Notes: generated from the letters alone by a model not told the origin. Shown: positions 37,668-46,812, counted from the first letter of the stretch. The stretch is 64,000 nt of DNA from Brevundimonas sp. (GCF_029946145.1 NZ_JAQSDY010000026.1:90813-154812), one strand, 5' to 3'. A program made the numbers and translations.

Positions 37668-39031
37668 CAGTCGAGGACGGTGAAGAACCGGCTCGGACGG
37701 ATCTTCTGGAACCAGCTGATCGGGTTCCACAGCGAGGCGCCCGGCGACCAGGAGAACAGGATGATCTCGGCCTTGCCGATCAGGTTCTCTTCCGGCACCA
37801 GGCCGACGCCCTGGGACTGTTCGACGCGGCTGTCGATCGAGTTGTCGCGATTGTCGCCCATCATGAAGTAGTGGCCGGCCGGAACCTCGAACACCGGGGT
37901 GTCGTCCAGGTCATTGCCGGGTCCGAAGTCCTGGATGGTGATCGTCTTGCCTTCCGGCAGGGTCTCGCGCATCCGCACGATCGGCATGCCGTACATATTG
38001 GTCACGTCGGCGCCGCTGACCACGACGTCGCGCACGGGCTGGCCGTTGATCTGCAGAACGTTGTTGATCATCTGGATCCGGTCGCCCGGCAGGCCGATCA
38101 GGCGTTTGATGTAGTCTGTCTTGTTGTCGCGCGGCAGTTTGAACACCACCACGTCGCCGCGTTCCGGCGCCTGGGCGAGGATACGACCGTCGAAGATCGG
38201 CGGGCTGAACGGGATCGAGTGTTTCGAATAGCCGTAGCTCCATTTGGAGACGACGATGTAGTCGCCCTCGTAGAGGTTGGGTTCCATCGAGGCCGACGGA
38301 ATGGTGAAGGGCTGGAACAGGATCACGCGCAGGACGAAGGCGATCAGCAGGGCGAAGAAGATCGTCTTGACGAACTCGAAGCCCTCTCCGCTGGATCCGC
38401 CGCCGGACTTCTTCTTGCCGCCCTTGCCGCGGGCGTAGACGGGGGTGCTGTCGACGTCCTCGAACGGCGCGTCCCCGGCGTCGCTCCAGACCGGCTTGGG
38501 GGCCGCAGCGGCCGCGACGGCCGCCCCGCCAGCGGCTGCGGCGACGGGCGCGGCATGGCTGTCATGGGCATGGTCGTCGACGTGGGCGGCGGCAGCATGA
38601 TCGTCGTGGCCATGGGCGTGGTCATCATGACCGTGCGCGTCGTGGCCATGGGCCTCGGCGGCCGGATGGGCGGCATGGTCGTCATGGCCATGGTCGTCGT
38701 GGCCATGGTCGGCATGGCCGGGGTCGTCGTGGCCATGGTCGGCATGGCCGGGGTCGTCGTGGCCATGGTCGGCATGGCCGGGATCGTCGTGACCGTGGCC
38801 GTGAGCCTCCGTGGCCGCATGGTCATCATGACCGTGGGCGGCAGGCGCGTGATCCTCGTGCCCGTGCGCCCCGTGCCCGTGCGCCTCGTGACCGTGATCG
38901 CCATGGGCGTGATCCGCCGGAGCGGCAGGGTCATCATGGCCGTGACCATGGGCGTCCGCCACGGGATGGGCGGCGTGGTCGTCATGACCCGCGTGGCCGT
39001 GGTCGTCGTGCGGCTTGTGCTCGTCGCTCAT
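37667..39031 (-). CDS. lepB: Signal peptidase I with His/Asp-rich N-terminal extension
   Basis: Removes signal peptides from exported proteins. The catalytic part is normal: a membrane helix at about 221-239, the nucleophile Ser248 in PSASMEP and the general base Lys309 in YIKRLIGLPGD, plus GDNRDNS. Unusual is the first 165 residues: a low-complexity tract of His, Asp, Gly and Ala with 50 His in residues 1-160, including three copies of HDDPGHADHG at 81-110, followed by an Ala run and a Lys/Gly linker. It would face the cytoplasm and could bind metals such as Ni, Zn or Cu (inference). The ATG at 39031 has a modest site; no start closer to the helix is evident. Confidence 0.9.
   Translation of the reverse strand: MSDEHKPHDDHGHAGHDDHAAHPVADAHGHGHDDPAAPADHAHGDHGHEAHGHGAHGHEDHAPAAHGHDDHAATEAHGHGHDDPGHADHGHDDPGHADHGHDDPGHADHGHDDHGHDDHAAHPAAEAHGHDAHGHDDHAHGHDDHAAAAHVDDHAHDSHAAPVAAAAGGAAVAAAAAPKPVWSDAGDAPFEDVDSTPVYARGKGGKKKSGGGSSGEGFEFVKTIFFALLIAFVLRVILFQPFTIPSASMEPNLYEGDYIVVSKWSYGYSKHSIPFSPPIFDGRILAQAPERGDVVVFKLPRDNKTDYIKRLIGLPGDRIQMINNVLQINGQPVRDVVVSGADVTNMYGMPIVRMRETLPEGKTITIQDFGPGNDLDDTPVFEVPAGHYFMMGDNRDNSIDSRVEQSQGVGLVPEENLIGKAEIILFSWSPGASLWNPISWFQKIRPSRFFTVLD
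38701..38790 (-). repeat. 30-bp tandem repeat, three copies, within lepB
   Basis: Units at 38701-38730, 38731-38760 and 38761-38790; the first two are identical and the third differs at one base. Each encodes the decapeptide HDDPGHADHG. Because 30 bp keeps the frame, copy number could change by slippage without breaking lepB. Confidence 0.95.
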
Positions 39032-39090
39032 CTCGGTTCGGTCCCCAGCCGCTGTTCCGCGGTCATTGCGGCGAAATCGGTATAACGTGA

Positions 39091-39492
39091 TCAAGCCATC
39101 GGCAAGGCTTCGATCACCACGAAGGCGAGTGCGTACGGATGCTCGTCGCTGAGCGTCAGATGTAACCGCGGTTCGTGACCGGGCGGTGTCAGCCTTGACA
39201 GGTGTTCAGCCGCATGACCGGTCAGGGCCAGGGTCGGCTGTCCCGAGCGTTGGTTCACCACCCCCATGTCGCGCCAATAGACATCGGTCCGCATGCCTGT
39301 GCCGAGGGCCTTGGCGCAGGCCTCCTTGGCCGCGAACCGCTTGGCGTAACTCCAGGCGGGGTCGGGCTTGCGGTCGGAACGGGCCTGCTCCAGCTCAGTA
39401 AAGCAGCGCTGTTTGAAACGGTCGCCGAAGCGGTCAAGTGACGACTGGATGCGGCGGATGTCGCACAGATCCGCGCCAACGCCGATGATCAC
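39091..39492 (-). CDS. acpS: Holo-[acyl-carrier-protein] synthase
   Basis: Attaches 4'-phosphopantetheine from CoA to acyl carrier protein. The 133-residue protein has [15 protein letters not shown] with the Mg-binding Asp and the [14 protein letters not shown] motif with the Glu and Lys of the active site. The start is GTG at 39492, overlapping the pdxJ stop (GTGA). Downstream is lepB with a 59-bp gap. Confidence 0.94.
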   Translation of the reverse strand: MIIGVGADLCDIRRIQSSLDRFGDRFKQRCFTELEQARSDRKPDPAWSYAKRFAAKEACAKALGTGMRTDVYWRDMGVVNQRSGQPTLALTGHAAEHLSRLTPPGHEPRLHLTLSDEHPYALAFVVIEALPMA

Positions 39493-40238
39493 GCGGCCCC
39501 CGATCCGGCGCTGTCCATGGCCAGGCGCATGCGGTGGATGGCGGGCGTCAGGCCCGTGAACACCGCATCGCCGATCAGGAAATGGCCGATATTGAGCTCG
39601 CGCAGTTCGGAAATGGCCAGCATGTGGGCGGCGGTGACATAGTCCAGGCCGTGACCCGCGTGGACCTCGAGGCCCAGGTTGAAGGCGCGCGTGGCGGCGG
39701 CCTGAAGCCGTTCGAACTCCACAGCGCGGTCGTCGCCGGACAGATGGCAGTAGCGGCCGGTGTGCAGCTCCACGACCTGGGCGCCGACGGCGTGGGCGGC
39801 CTGGACCTGTTCGAGGCTGGGTTCGATGAACAGCGACACCCGGATGCCGGCGTCGGCCAGAGCTTTCACGACGGGTTGGATGCGGACTTCGTGACCCGCG
39901 ACCGCCAGCCCGCCCTCGGTCGTCACCTCCTCGCGCCGTTCGGGCACCAGGCAGGCGGCGTGCGGGCGATGGCGCAGGGCGATGGCCAGCATCTCGTCGG
40001 TGACGGCCATCTCGAGGTTCAACGGCCGCCCGGCTTCGGCGCACAGCTCGCTGAGCGCGGCGATATCGGTATCGGTGATGTGGCGGCGATCCTCGCGCAG
40101 ATGGGCGGTGATGCCGTCCGCGCCGGCGGCCAGGGCCTCGCGCGCCGCCCGCACCGGATCGGGATGGACGCCGCCGCGGGCGTTCCGCACCGTGGCGACG
40201 TGGTCGATATTGACGCCGAGGCGGACCCGTCCAGCCAT
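39489..40238 (-). CDS. pdxJ: Pyridoxine 5'-phosphate synthase
   Basis: Condenses 1-deoxyxylulose 5-phosphate with aminoacetone phosphate to pyridoxine 5'-phosphate, last step of the DXP-dependent vitamin B6 pathway. The 249-residue TIM barrel has [17 protein letters not shown] at the N-terminus, [10 protein letters not shown], and [11 protein letters not shown]. Coupled to acpS downstream. Confidence 0.95.
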   Translation of the reverse strand: MAGRVRLGVNIDHVATVRNARGGVHPDPVRAAREALAAGADGITAHLREDRRHITDTDIAALSELCAEAGRPLNLEMAVTDEMLAIALRHRPHAACLVPERREEVTTEGGLAVAGHEVRIQPVVKALADAGIRVSLFIEPSLEQVQAAHAVGAQVVELHTGRYCHLSGDDRAVEFERLQAAATRAFNLGLEVHAGHGLDYVTAAHMLAISELRELNIGHFLIGDAVFTGLTPAIHRMRLAMDSAGSGAA

Positions 40239-40250
40239 CCGTCGCGCTCC

Positions 40251-40847
40251 CTACTTCGCCAGCCGCCGGCTGCCGGGATCCTCGACCGGCAGGACGGCGA
40301 GTTCAGGCGGCAGGGCGTCGGCGGGGTATGCGGGCACATCCAGCGTCGCCAGGGCGACCAGCGGCACGCCGACGTCGGCGCGTCCGCCCGAACGATCGAC
40401 GATGCAGGCCGCCGCGACGACGTCGCCGCCGGCCGCCTTGATGGCCGCGACGCATTCGCGCGAGCTCAGGCCCGTGGTGACGATGTCCTCGACCATGACG
40501 ACCTTCTGGCCGGGTTCGACATGGAAGCCGCGGCGCAGTTTGAATTCGCCGCCCTCGCGCTCGACGTACATGGACGGCACGCCCAACCAGCGTGCGGTCT
40601 CATAGCCCGGGATGATGCCGCCGACGGCGGGGGAAATCGCCACGTCCACGGGGCCCACGGCCGCCGTGATCTTCTCCGCCAGCGCCTTGCACAGGCGGGC
40701 GCAGCGTTCGGCGTCCATGAAGACGAGGTTCTTCTGCAGGAAGACGGGGCTGTGCAGGCCGGAGGACAGCACGAAATGGCCTTCGCGCAGGGCGCCGGCG
40801 CCGCGGAATTCGTCGAGTACGTCGTCTGAGGTCATGGCGGCTGTCAT
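40251..40847 (-). CDS. pyrE: Orotate phosphoribosyltransferase
   Basis: Converts orotate and PRPP to orotidine 5'-phosphate in pyrimidine synthesis. The 198-residue protein has [14 protein letters not shown], the [12 protein letters not shown] loop, and the PRPP motif [14 protein letters not shown]. Two ATGs four codons apart (40847, 40835) are possible starts. Twelve bases upstream of pdxJ on the same strand, so the two are likely cotranscribed. Confidence 0.93.
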   Translation of the reverse strand: MTAAMTSDDVLDEFRGAGALREGHFVLSSGLHSPVFLQKNLVFMDAERCARLCKALAEKITAAVGPVDVAISPAVGGIIPGYETARWLGVPSMYVEREGGEFKLRRGFHVEPGQKVVMVEDIVTTGLSSRECVAAIKAAGGDVVAAACIVDRSGGRADVGVPLVALATLDVPAYPADALPPELAVLPVEDPGSRRLAK

Positions 40848-40874
40848 AGCGGGCCCAACCGTCGCCGCAAGAGC

Positions 40875-43061
40875 CTAGCCCCGCGCCCGCTCGACCGTAT
40901 CGACCGACGGATTGGTTCGCAGGGCGGCCATAATGGCGGTGGCGTGTTTGGCGTCCTCGACCTCCATGTCGATGTCGACGTCGAAGAAATCCTGCTGCCG
41001 GTGGCTCATGACCAGGTTCAGGATGTTGCCGCCGGCCTCGCCGATGATGGTGGCGACCTGGCCGAGGACGCCGGGCGCGTTCTTGATGGTGGCGCGGATG
41101 CGGGCAGAGGCGACGGCCCCCTGCTCGGCCTGGGGCGTCCATTGCAGGTCCTGCCAGACGGAATCGTCGTCAGCGTAGTCGGCCAGGCGCTGGCAATCGA
41201 TGGTGTGGACCGTCAGGCCGGCCTCAGGTTCGAGGATGCCGACGATGCGGTCGCCGGGCACGGGCGAGCAGCAATGTCCGAAATGAACGCTGACGCCCGG
41301 CGTCAGTCCGCCGCCGCGCACGAAGAGGCGCGCGTGTTCATCGCCGATGCGCCTGCGGTCCGGTCCAGCCTTCAGCCGGCCTTTCAGCGCCGGGAACAGG
41401 GTCTCGCCGACCTTGGCCGCGGACAGACGACCGCGGCCGATGGCCTCGAACAGATCGTCTTCCGAAGCGAAGGACAACGTCTCCAGCATCGCCTTCAGCG
41501 ACACCTCCGCCAAGGCCTTGCCGGCGCGGGACAGGGTCTGGTCCAGCGTCGCCCGGCCGAGCTTCTGGAACTCGCCCCGTTCGGAGGTGCGGATGTGGCG
41601 TCGAATGGCGGAACGAGCGCGGCCCGTGATGGTCAGGGAGCGCCAGTCGACCGGGATTTCGCGTTTTGAGCCACGCACGATCTCGATCACGTCGCCGTTC
41701 TGCAACTGGGTGCGCATCGGCTTCAGTTCGCCGTTGATCTTGGCCCCGACGGCCGTGTCGCCGACCTCGGTGTGCACGGCGTAGGCGAAGTCCAGGGGCA
41801 TGCCGCCGCGCGGCAGGGTGATCAGCGACCCCTTCGGCGTGAAGACGAAGACCTGGTCGAGGTACATTTCCAGCTTGGCGTGCTCGACCCAGTCCTCGCC
41901 GCCCTCGCCATGCTCGATGACCTGCACGAGATGGCGCAGGTTCTGCAGGGGGTCGCGGCCGCCGTCCTTCTCCATGGCCTCCTTGTCGAAGCCATAGGAC
42001 TTGTTCTTGTAGGCCCAGTGCGCCGCCACCCCGTCCTCGGCGACGCGGTCCATGGCCTCGGTGCGGATCTGCATCTCGATGCGAAGGCCGGACGGGCCGA
42101 CAACAGTCGTGTGCAACGACCGGTAATTGTTCGACTTCGGTGTCGAGATGAAGTCCTTGAACCGCTCGGGCACCACGGGCCAGGCCCGGTGTATGACGCC
42201 CAGGGCGCGGTAGCAGTCATCCTCGGCCTCGACCAGGACGCGGAAGCCGTAGATATCCGACAGCGACGAGAAGCCGACCGACTTGCGCTGCAGCTTGCGC
42301 CAGATCGAATAGGGCGTCTTCTGGCGGCCGAAGACCTGGGCCTTGACCCCGGCTTCCGACAGCACCCGCTCGACCTCGCGGGATACGCCGTCGATGGCGC
42401 GTCCATGTTCCAGCTTCAGCGCCTCCAGGCGGCGCTCGATGGCGGTGCGGGCGGTGGGGTTCAGGTGTTCGAACGCCAGCTCCTCCAGTTCGGAGGCGAT
42501 CGAATGGATGCCGATCGAACGGCCCAGCGGGGCGTAGACTTCCAGGGTCTCGCGGCTGATGCGTTCGCGCTTCTCTGGTTTGACGTGCTTCAGCGTCCGC
42601 ATGTTGTGCAGACGGTCGGCCAGCTTCACCAGCAGGACGCGGACGTCCTTGGAGATGGCGAGGATGAATTTGCGCAGGTTCTCGGCCTGGCGCGTGTGTT
42701 CGGCCTGAAGCTCCAGCCGCGACAGCTTGGTCACGCCCTCGACCAGTGAGGCGACTTCCTCGCCGAATCGCTGGGCGATGTCGTCGCGGGTCGCCGAGGT
42801 GTCCTCGACCACGTCATGCAGGAGGGCGGTGACGATGGTGGCGGTGTCGAGCCGATAGTCGGTCAGGATGCCCGCGACCTGGATCGGATGGGCGAAATAG
42901 GGATCGCCCGAGGCCCGCAGCTGCGAGCCGTGCATCTTCATCGCATAGACATAGGCGCGGTTCAGCAGCGCCTCGTCCGCGGTTGGATCGTAGGCGCGGA
43001 CCGCCTCGACCAGCTCGAACTGGCGCAGGACCTTCGAGCGCGGGTGGTCGGTGGGGTCCAC
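40875..43061 (-). CDS. spoT: Bifunctional (p)ppGpp synthetase/hydrolase (Rsh/SpoT)
   Basis: Makes and degrades the alarmone (p)ppGpp. The 728-residue protein has an intact HD hydrolase domain (YFAHPIQVAGIL, LLHDVVEDT, KLADRLHNMRTL), a synthetase domain (YSIWRKLQRK, SDIYGFRVLV, STPKSNNYRSLHT), a TGS domain (VFVFTPKG, GMPLDFAYAVHT), a Cys-containing FGHCCSPVPGD conserved-cysteine domain and a C-terminal ACT domain (KNAPGVLGQVATII). Start is GTG at 43061. As expected for Caulobacterales it is probably the only long Rsh; it follows rpoZ. Confidence 0.93.
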   Translation of the reverse strand: MDPTDHPRSKVLRQFELVEAVRAYDPTADEALLNRAYVYAMKMHGSQLRASGDPYFAHPIQVAGILTDYRLDTATIVTALLHDVVEDTSATRDDIAQRFGEEVASLVEGVTKLSRLELQAEHTRQAENLRKFILAISKDVRVLLVKLADRLHNMRTLKHVKPEKRERISRETLEVYAPLGRSIGIHSIASELEELAFEHLNPTARTAIERRLEALKLEHGRAIDGVSREVERVLSEAGVKAQVFGRQKTPYSIWRKLQRKSVGFSSLSDIYGFRVLVEAEDDCYRALGVIHRAWPVVPERFKDFISTPKSNNYRSLHTTVVGPSGLRIEMQIRTEAMDRVAEDGVAAHWAYKNKSYGFDKEAMEKDGGRDPLQNLRHLVQVIEHGEGGEDWVEHAKLEMYLDQVFVFTPKGSLITLPRGGMPLDFAYAVHTEVGDTAVGAKINGELKPMRTQLQNGDVIEIVRGSKREIPVDWRSLTITGRARSAIRRHIRTSERGEFQKLGRATLDQTLSRAGKALAEVSLKAMLETLSFASEDDLFEAIGRGRLSAAKVGETLFPALKGRLKAGPDRRRIGDEHARLFVRGGGLTPGVSVHFGHCCSPVPGDRIVGILEPEAGLTVHTIDCQRLADYADDDSVWQDLQWTPQAEQGAVASARIRATIKNAPGVLGQVATIIGEAGGNILNLVMSHRQQDFFDVDIDMEVEDAKHATAIMAALRTNPSVDTVERARG

Positions 43062-43162
43062 GTGAGGACGCGGACCACCAGGGTCGTTCAGATTGGCGGG
43101 TTCGGGCGCCGGCGCGGGCTGCCGCGCCGGCAGGATGGTGATACCGTTGGCGGGTTCCGCCG

Positions 43163-43522
43163 TCAGTAGCGTTCCTCCTGGCCGCCGTCGCGGTCGCTTT
43201 GCAGCGCGCGGATCAGCTCGGCCTCGGCCATGTTCATGTGCTGGGGTTCAGCCAGCAGGCCCACGATTTCGGCCTCGTCCTCGGCTTCGGTGCGCTCATC
43301 GACGCGTTGCAGGGCGACGATGACCGTCTCGCGCAGTTCCTCGGGCGCGACGGTCGAATCGGCCAGTTCGCGCAGGGCCACGACGGGGTTCTTGTCGTTG
43401 TCCCGATCGAGGGTCAGCGGCGCGCCGTTGGCGATGGCGCGGGCGCGGTTGCCCGCCAGCAGAACCAGGCCGAACCGGTTCGGCACCTTCTCGATGCAGT
43501 CTTCGACAGTGACGCGGGCCAT
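43163..43522 (-). CDS. rpoZ: RNA polymerase omega subunit
   Basis: Small subunit that aids assembly and stability of RNA polymerase. The 119-residue protein starts [20 protein letters not shown], followed by [25 protein letters not shown] (read in two parts) and VALRELA. The acidic C-terminal tail is typical of alphaproteobacteria. Start at 43522 is set by the family N-terminus. Directly upstream of rsh. Confidence 0.94.
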   Translation of the reverse strand: MARVTVEDCIEKVPNRFGLVLLAGNRARAIANGAPLTLDRDNDKNPVVALRELADSTVAPEELRETVIVALQRVDERTEAEDEAEIVGLLAEPQHMNMAEAELIRALQSDRDGGQEERY

Positions 43523-43606
43523 GAATATCCTCGGGCGCGGGGGAGAACCGCACAAACTATAGGGTTAGCCCGAATTGTGCAACGCCGCATGGGCGAGAAT
43601 GAGGCG

Positions 43607-44164
43607 TCAGCGCTGGGGAGCGGCGTCGATTCCGACGGACGCCGACGCCGCCAGACTCGCGGCGGTCCCGCCGGCGGGGTGCCGCCACGCCGGCGCGATC
43701 TCGGCCAGGGGGCCCATGACGAAGCGGCGGACCGCCGCACGCGGGTGGGGAACGACCAGCCCGTCAAGCTCGCTCGTCAGCCGGCCATAGGCGATCAGGT
43801 CCAGATCCAGGGTCCTCGGCGCGTTGGCGGCGCCGCGCTGGCGGCCGAACACCTCCTCGATCCGGCCCAGCGCCGCCATGAGCGCATGAGGTTCATGTTC
43901 GGTGCGCACGATCACCACGCCGTTGAGGAACGGCGGATCGCCCGGATCGGGCCAGGCCGCCGATCGCCACCACGACGAACGGGCGACGACGTCGATTCCT
44001 TCCGAGCGGAACCGCGCCAACGCCGCCTCCAGCGCCTCGCGGCAGTCGGCCCAGGCCCCCTTGTCATTGCAGCCCAGCGCGACGATGACAGCCGAGTCCA
44101 GATCGAGCGCGCCGTCTATTTCGACGGAGGCGCGGACCTCTATTTCGCCGGAGTCCTTTTCCAT
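43607..44164 (-). CDS. folK: 2-amino-4-hydroxy-6-hydroxymethyldihydropteridine pyrophosphokinase
   Basis: Transfers pyrophosphate from ATP to the pterin precursor of folate. The 185-residue protein has VIVALGCNDKG (family usually LGSN), PFLNGVV, LMAALGRIEEVFGR and RTLDLDLIAYG with the Mg-binding Asp pair. It carries about 24 extra residues ahead of the family core; the ATG at 44164 is the only start available and forms a CATG with the ATG of the divergent NYN gene. Confidence 0.9.
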   Translation of the reverse strand: MEKDSGEIEVRASVEIDGALDLDSAVIVALGCNDKGAWADCREALEAALARFRSEGIDVVARSSWWRSAAWPDPGDPPFLNGVVIVRTEHEPHALMAALGRIEEVFGRQRGAANAPRTLDLDLIAYGRLTSELDGLVVPHPRAAVRRFVMGPLAEIAPAWRHPAGGTAASLAASASVGIDAAPQR

Positions 44165-44744
44165 GACGCCTTATCCGACCGAGCGCATCGCCCTGTTCAT
44201 CGACGGGGCCAATCTGTATTCCGCGGCCAAGGCGCTGAACGCCGATCTCGACTTCAGGAAGCTGGTCGAGATGTATCGCAGCCAAGCCGTTCTGGTTCGG
44301 GCGTATTATTACACGGCGGTGATCGAGGGCGAAGAGTTCTCGCCGATCAAGCCGCTGGTCGACTGGCTGGACTACAACGGCTTCACAGTGGTGACCAAGC
44401 CGGTCAAGCGGTTCACCGACGCCCAGGGCCATACCCGGACCAAGGGCAATATGGACATCGAGATCGCCGTCGACATGCTGGAGTTCGCCCCGCACATCGA
44501 TCACGCAATCCTGTTTTCCGGCGACGGCGACTTCCGTCGTCTGGTGCAGGCCGTGCAGGCCAAGGGCGTCCGGGTCACGGTCGTCTCGACCACGAAAACC
44601 CAGCCGCCGCAGATCGCCGATGAACTCAGGCGTCAGGCCGACGCCTTCGTCGAGCTGAGCGACCTGTTGCCGGACATCGGCCGTCCGCGCGCGGCGGCTG
44701 CGCAGCCGACCAGCCGGGTGTTCGAGACGGATCACCGCGAATGA
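44163..44744 (+). CDS. NYN domain (LabA/DUF88-like) protein
   Basis: A 193-residue PIN-like fold protein predicted to be a ribonuclease. Acidic residues of the active site are in RIALFIDGANLYSAAKAL, NMDIEIAVDML and LFSGDGDFRRLVQAV. The C-terminal tail is low complexity. RNA target unknown. Start codon overlaps that of divergent folK; its stop overlaps the ATG of the uracil-DNA glycosylase gene, so the two are coupled. Confidence 0.87.
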   Translation: MTPYPTERIALFIDGANLYSAAKALNADLDFRKLVEMYRSQAVLVRAYYYTAVIEGEEFSPIKPLVDWLDYNGFTVVTKPVKRFTDAQGHTRTKGNMDIEIAVDMLEFAPHIDHAILFSGDGDFRRLVQAVQAKGVRVTVVSTTKTQPPQIADELRRQADAFVELSDLLPDIGRPRAAAAQPTSRVFETDHRE

Positions 44745-45388
44745 GCCTGAATCCCGAGCCGCCCCGCGACTGCCCCCTGTGTCCGCGTCTGGTCGAGTAC
44801 CGGCGCGAGAACCAGGGCCGGAATCCCGACTGGTTCAACGGCCCTGCCCCCTCGTTCGGCGACCCCAACGCGCGTCTGCTGGTCGCCGGATTGGCCCCGG
44901 GGCGCACCGGGGCCAACCGCACGGGCCGGCCCTTCACCGGGGACGGCGCGGGCTGGATTCTCTACGAGACGCTGATCAGGACGGGCTTCGCCACCGGGGT
45001 GTACGAGGCGCGGCCCGACGACACCCTGCGGCTGGTGGACTGTATGATCACCAATGCGGTGCGCTGCGCTCCGCCCGGCAACAAGCCCCTGCCCGTCGAG
45101 GAGGCGACGTGCCGGCCGTTCCTGACGGCGCGCCTCGCCGCCCTGCCCCGACTGAAGGTCATCGTCACCCTGGGTGACGTCTCGCGACGCAACGTGCTGA
45201 AGGCGCTCGGCCTGAAGGGCACGGCGGCGCCCCCGGGGCACGGCGTCGAGGCGACGCTGGGCGGCTATGTGATCCTGAACAGCTATCACTGCTCGCGGCT
45301 CAACACGAACACCGGCCGGCTGACTCCCGCGATGTTCGAGGCGGTGTTCCGGCGGGCCCGTGAACTGATCGATCTCGCCGAGGTCTGA
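44741..45388 (+). CDS. Uracil-DNA glycosylase, family 5 (UdgB-like)
   Basis: Removes uracil and some other deaminated bases from DNA. The 215-residue protein has the four cysteines that hold a 4Fe-4S cluster (CPLCPRL near the N-terminus; CMITNAVRC and TCRPF further on), motif LVAGLAPGRTGANRTGRPFTGDGAG (in two parts), and C-terminal NSYHCSRLNTNTGRLT. Motif A lacks the polar catalytic Asp of other families, as is typical of family 5. Start ATG overlaps the NYN gene stop. Confidence 0.88.
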   Translation: MSLNPEPPRDCPLCPRLVEYRRENQGRNPDWFNGPAPSFGDPNARLLVAGLAPGRTGANRTGRPFTGDGAGWILYETLIRTGFATGVYEARPDDTLRLVDCMITNAVRCAPPGNKPLPVEEATCRPFLTARLAALPRLKVIVTLGDVSRRNVLKALGLKGTAAPPGHGVEATLGGYVILNSYHCSRLNTNTGRLTPAMFEAVFRRARELIDLAEV

Positions 45389-45469
45389 GCGCCTGTCTAC
45401 CCTTGGTTGATGGAGACCGCTGTTCGTGCAATCCTCGACTATTGTCCTGGGGTCCCTGGAGGTCCGGTC

Positions 45470-46435
45470 ATGCTCGCAGTCGCGCTCGCGGTGTCCCTGT
45501 TGGCGGCATCGCCCGATCCCGGCCTCACCGCCGACATGCAGATTCAGGAGCCGGCGGGAGCCGGTCCGGTCGCTCTCGAGGACGTCGTTGTCGAAGGCCG
45601 GCGGCTCGATGATCTGACCAGCGATTTCGTCTCCGAGGTGGCCATTCCGGCGCGAGGCCGCGGTCTGGCGCGCTGGCGGGACGGAGTCTGCGTCGGCGTC
45701 GCCAATCTGAAAGCCGAGACGGCGCAGTACATCGTGGACCGCGTGTCGACGATTGCGGAGGACCTGGGACTCAAGCCAGGCGCACCCGGCTGCGACCCGC
45801 GAATCCTCGTGATCGCGACCACGGACGCCAACAATTTCACCCGCGACTTCGTGGCCAATCGCCCGCGGTTGTTCCGGGTTGGCGGCGCCGGCATGGATCT
45901 GGGACGCAACGCCCTGCGCAAATTCGAGTCCACCGACCGTCCCGTGCGTTGGTGGAATGTCAGCGTTCCGATCGACAGCGAGACCGGAGACATCGCAGTC
46001 CGCATACCCGGCTATATCAGCGGAGACGGGACCGGCGAAATGTCGGCGCTTCAATATGCGCCCAACATCTCCGTCTTCGCCGCCTCGCGGCTGAGCACCC
46101 AGATCGTCGACGACACCATGCGGTCGTTCGTCATCGTCGATGTCGACCGTCTGAACGGCGTATCGCTGGAACAACTGGCCGACTACATCGCCTTCATCTC
46201 GCTGGCCCAGATCAACCCGGAGGCCGACACCTCGGGCTATGTCTCGGTGCTCAACGTCTTCGATGACCCCGGGCAGGCCGACGGCCTGACGAATTGGGAC
46301 AGGGCCTATCTACTGGGCCTCTACGACACGGTGCGCACCCGCCTGAACCACGCCAGCCAACGAACCGAGATCGTCAGTTCGATCCTGCGCGTCCACGGAG
46401 ATCTGGCGGCGGCCGAGGACGCCGCAGCGGAGTAA
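45470..46435 (+). CDS. Exported protein of unknown function
   Basis: A 321-residue protein starting MLAVALAVSLLAASPDPG, a short signal-like hydrophobic segment, with a GGAGG site 8 bp before the ATG; an upstream frame start at 45407 lacks such a site. The body has a single Cys pair (VCVGVAN and GCDPRILV) and the plain, mixed alpha/beta composition of a periplasmic protein, including NNFTRDFVANRPRLF and SFVIVDVDRLNGVS. No family recognised; similar proteins seem common in Caulobacterales, from memory. Confidence 0.7.
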   Translation: MLAVALAVSLLAASPDPGLTADMQIQEPAGAGPVALEDVVVEGRRLDDLTSDFVSEVAIPARGRGLARWRDGVCVGVANLKAETAQYIVDRVSTIAEDLGLKPGAPGCDPRILVIATTDANNFTRDFVANRPRLFRVGGAGMDLGRNALRKFESTDRPVRWWNVSVPIDSETGDIAVRIPGYISGDGTGEMSALQYAPNISVFAASRLSTQIVDDTMRSFVIVDVDRLNGVSLEQLADYIAFISLAQINPEADTSGYVSVLNVFDDPGQADGLTNWDRAYLLGLYDTVRTRLNHASQRTEIVSSILRVHGDLAAAEDAAAE

Positions 46436-46522
46436 AGGCGCCTCATCGCCGACCGTCACCGGTCCTGACTGTGGCTCTCCTGCCACGCGAATCACTGGCC
46501 TCCGGGTGTAGCCTCGTTCCCA

Positions 46523-46547
46523 GGAACAGTGCTGCCCAGCTTGCGTT
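46523..46547 (+). promoter_or_regulatory. EcfG (general stress sigma) promoter candidate
   Basis: GGAAC at 46523-46527, exactly 16 bp, then CGTT at 46544-46547, matching the alphaproteobacterial EcfG/SigT consensus GGAAC-N16/17-CGTT. Transcription would start near 46553, 19 bp before the ATG of the small membrane protein. It also overlaps a GTTCC-CA-GGAAC palindrome (46516-46527). Confidence 0.65.
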
Positions 46548-46571
46548 GATCGAACAGCTTTGGAGGCTGTG

Positions 46572-46787
46572 ATGCGTAGGTCGAACGGGGCGTTCACGCC
46601 CCAAGAACGGAAGACGGCGATGTGGGCCCTGCTGATGGCGGCCCTGCTAGCTGCGATGGGGCTGATGACCCAGCAATACAGTCAGCCGTCGGTCGGTCCC
46701 GGCGGCGTCGACGCCTATACGACCGCCTCGACTCCCGGCGTGCTGGACGCCCAGCCCGTGATGGACATGGCGCTGCCCCAGGCCTGA
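46572..46787 (+). CDS. Small membrane protein, probably stress induced
   Basis: A 71-residue protein: basic start MRRSNGAFTPQERKTA, one membrane helix (MWALLMAALLAAMGLM), then a glycine/proline-rich tail probably outside the membrane. A GGAGG site at 46562-46566 is 5 bp before the ATG, which makes this start better than the TTG at 46560. No family recognised. The EcfG-type promoter just upstream points to the general stress response; convergent smpB ends 25 bp beyond its stop. Confidence 0.7.
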   Translation: MRRSNGAFTPQERKTAMWALLMAALLAAMGLMTQQYSQPSVGPGGVDAYTTASTPGVLDAQPVMDMALPQA

Positions 46788-46812
46788 TCCGGTCCTGATC
46801 CCGGGCGGCCTG

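Noticed and set aside
37616..39085. 489-residue plus-strand frame rich in Met/Val (apparent membrane protein)
   Set aside because: It is the complement of the His/Asp-rich lepB tract; CAT/GTC-type codons read backwards give Met and Val runs.
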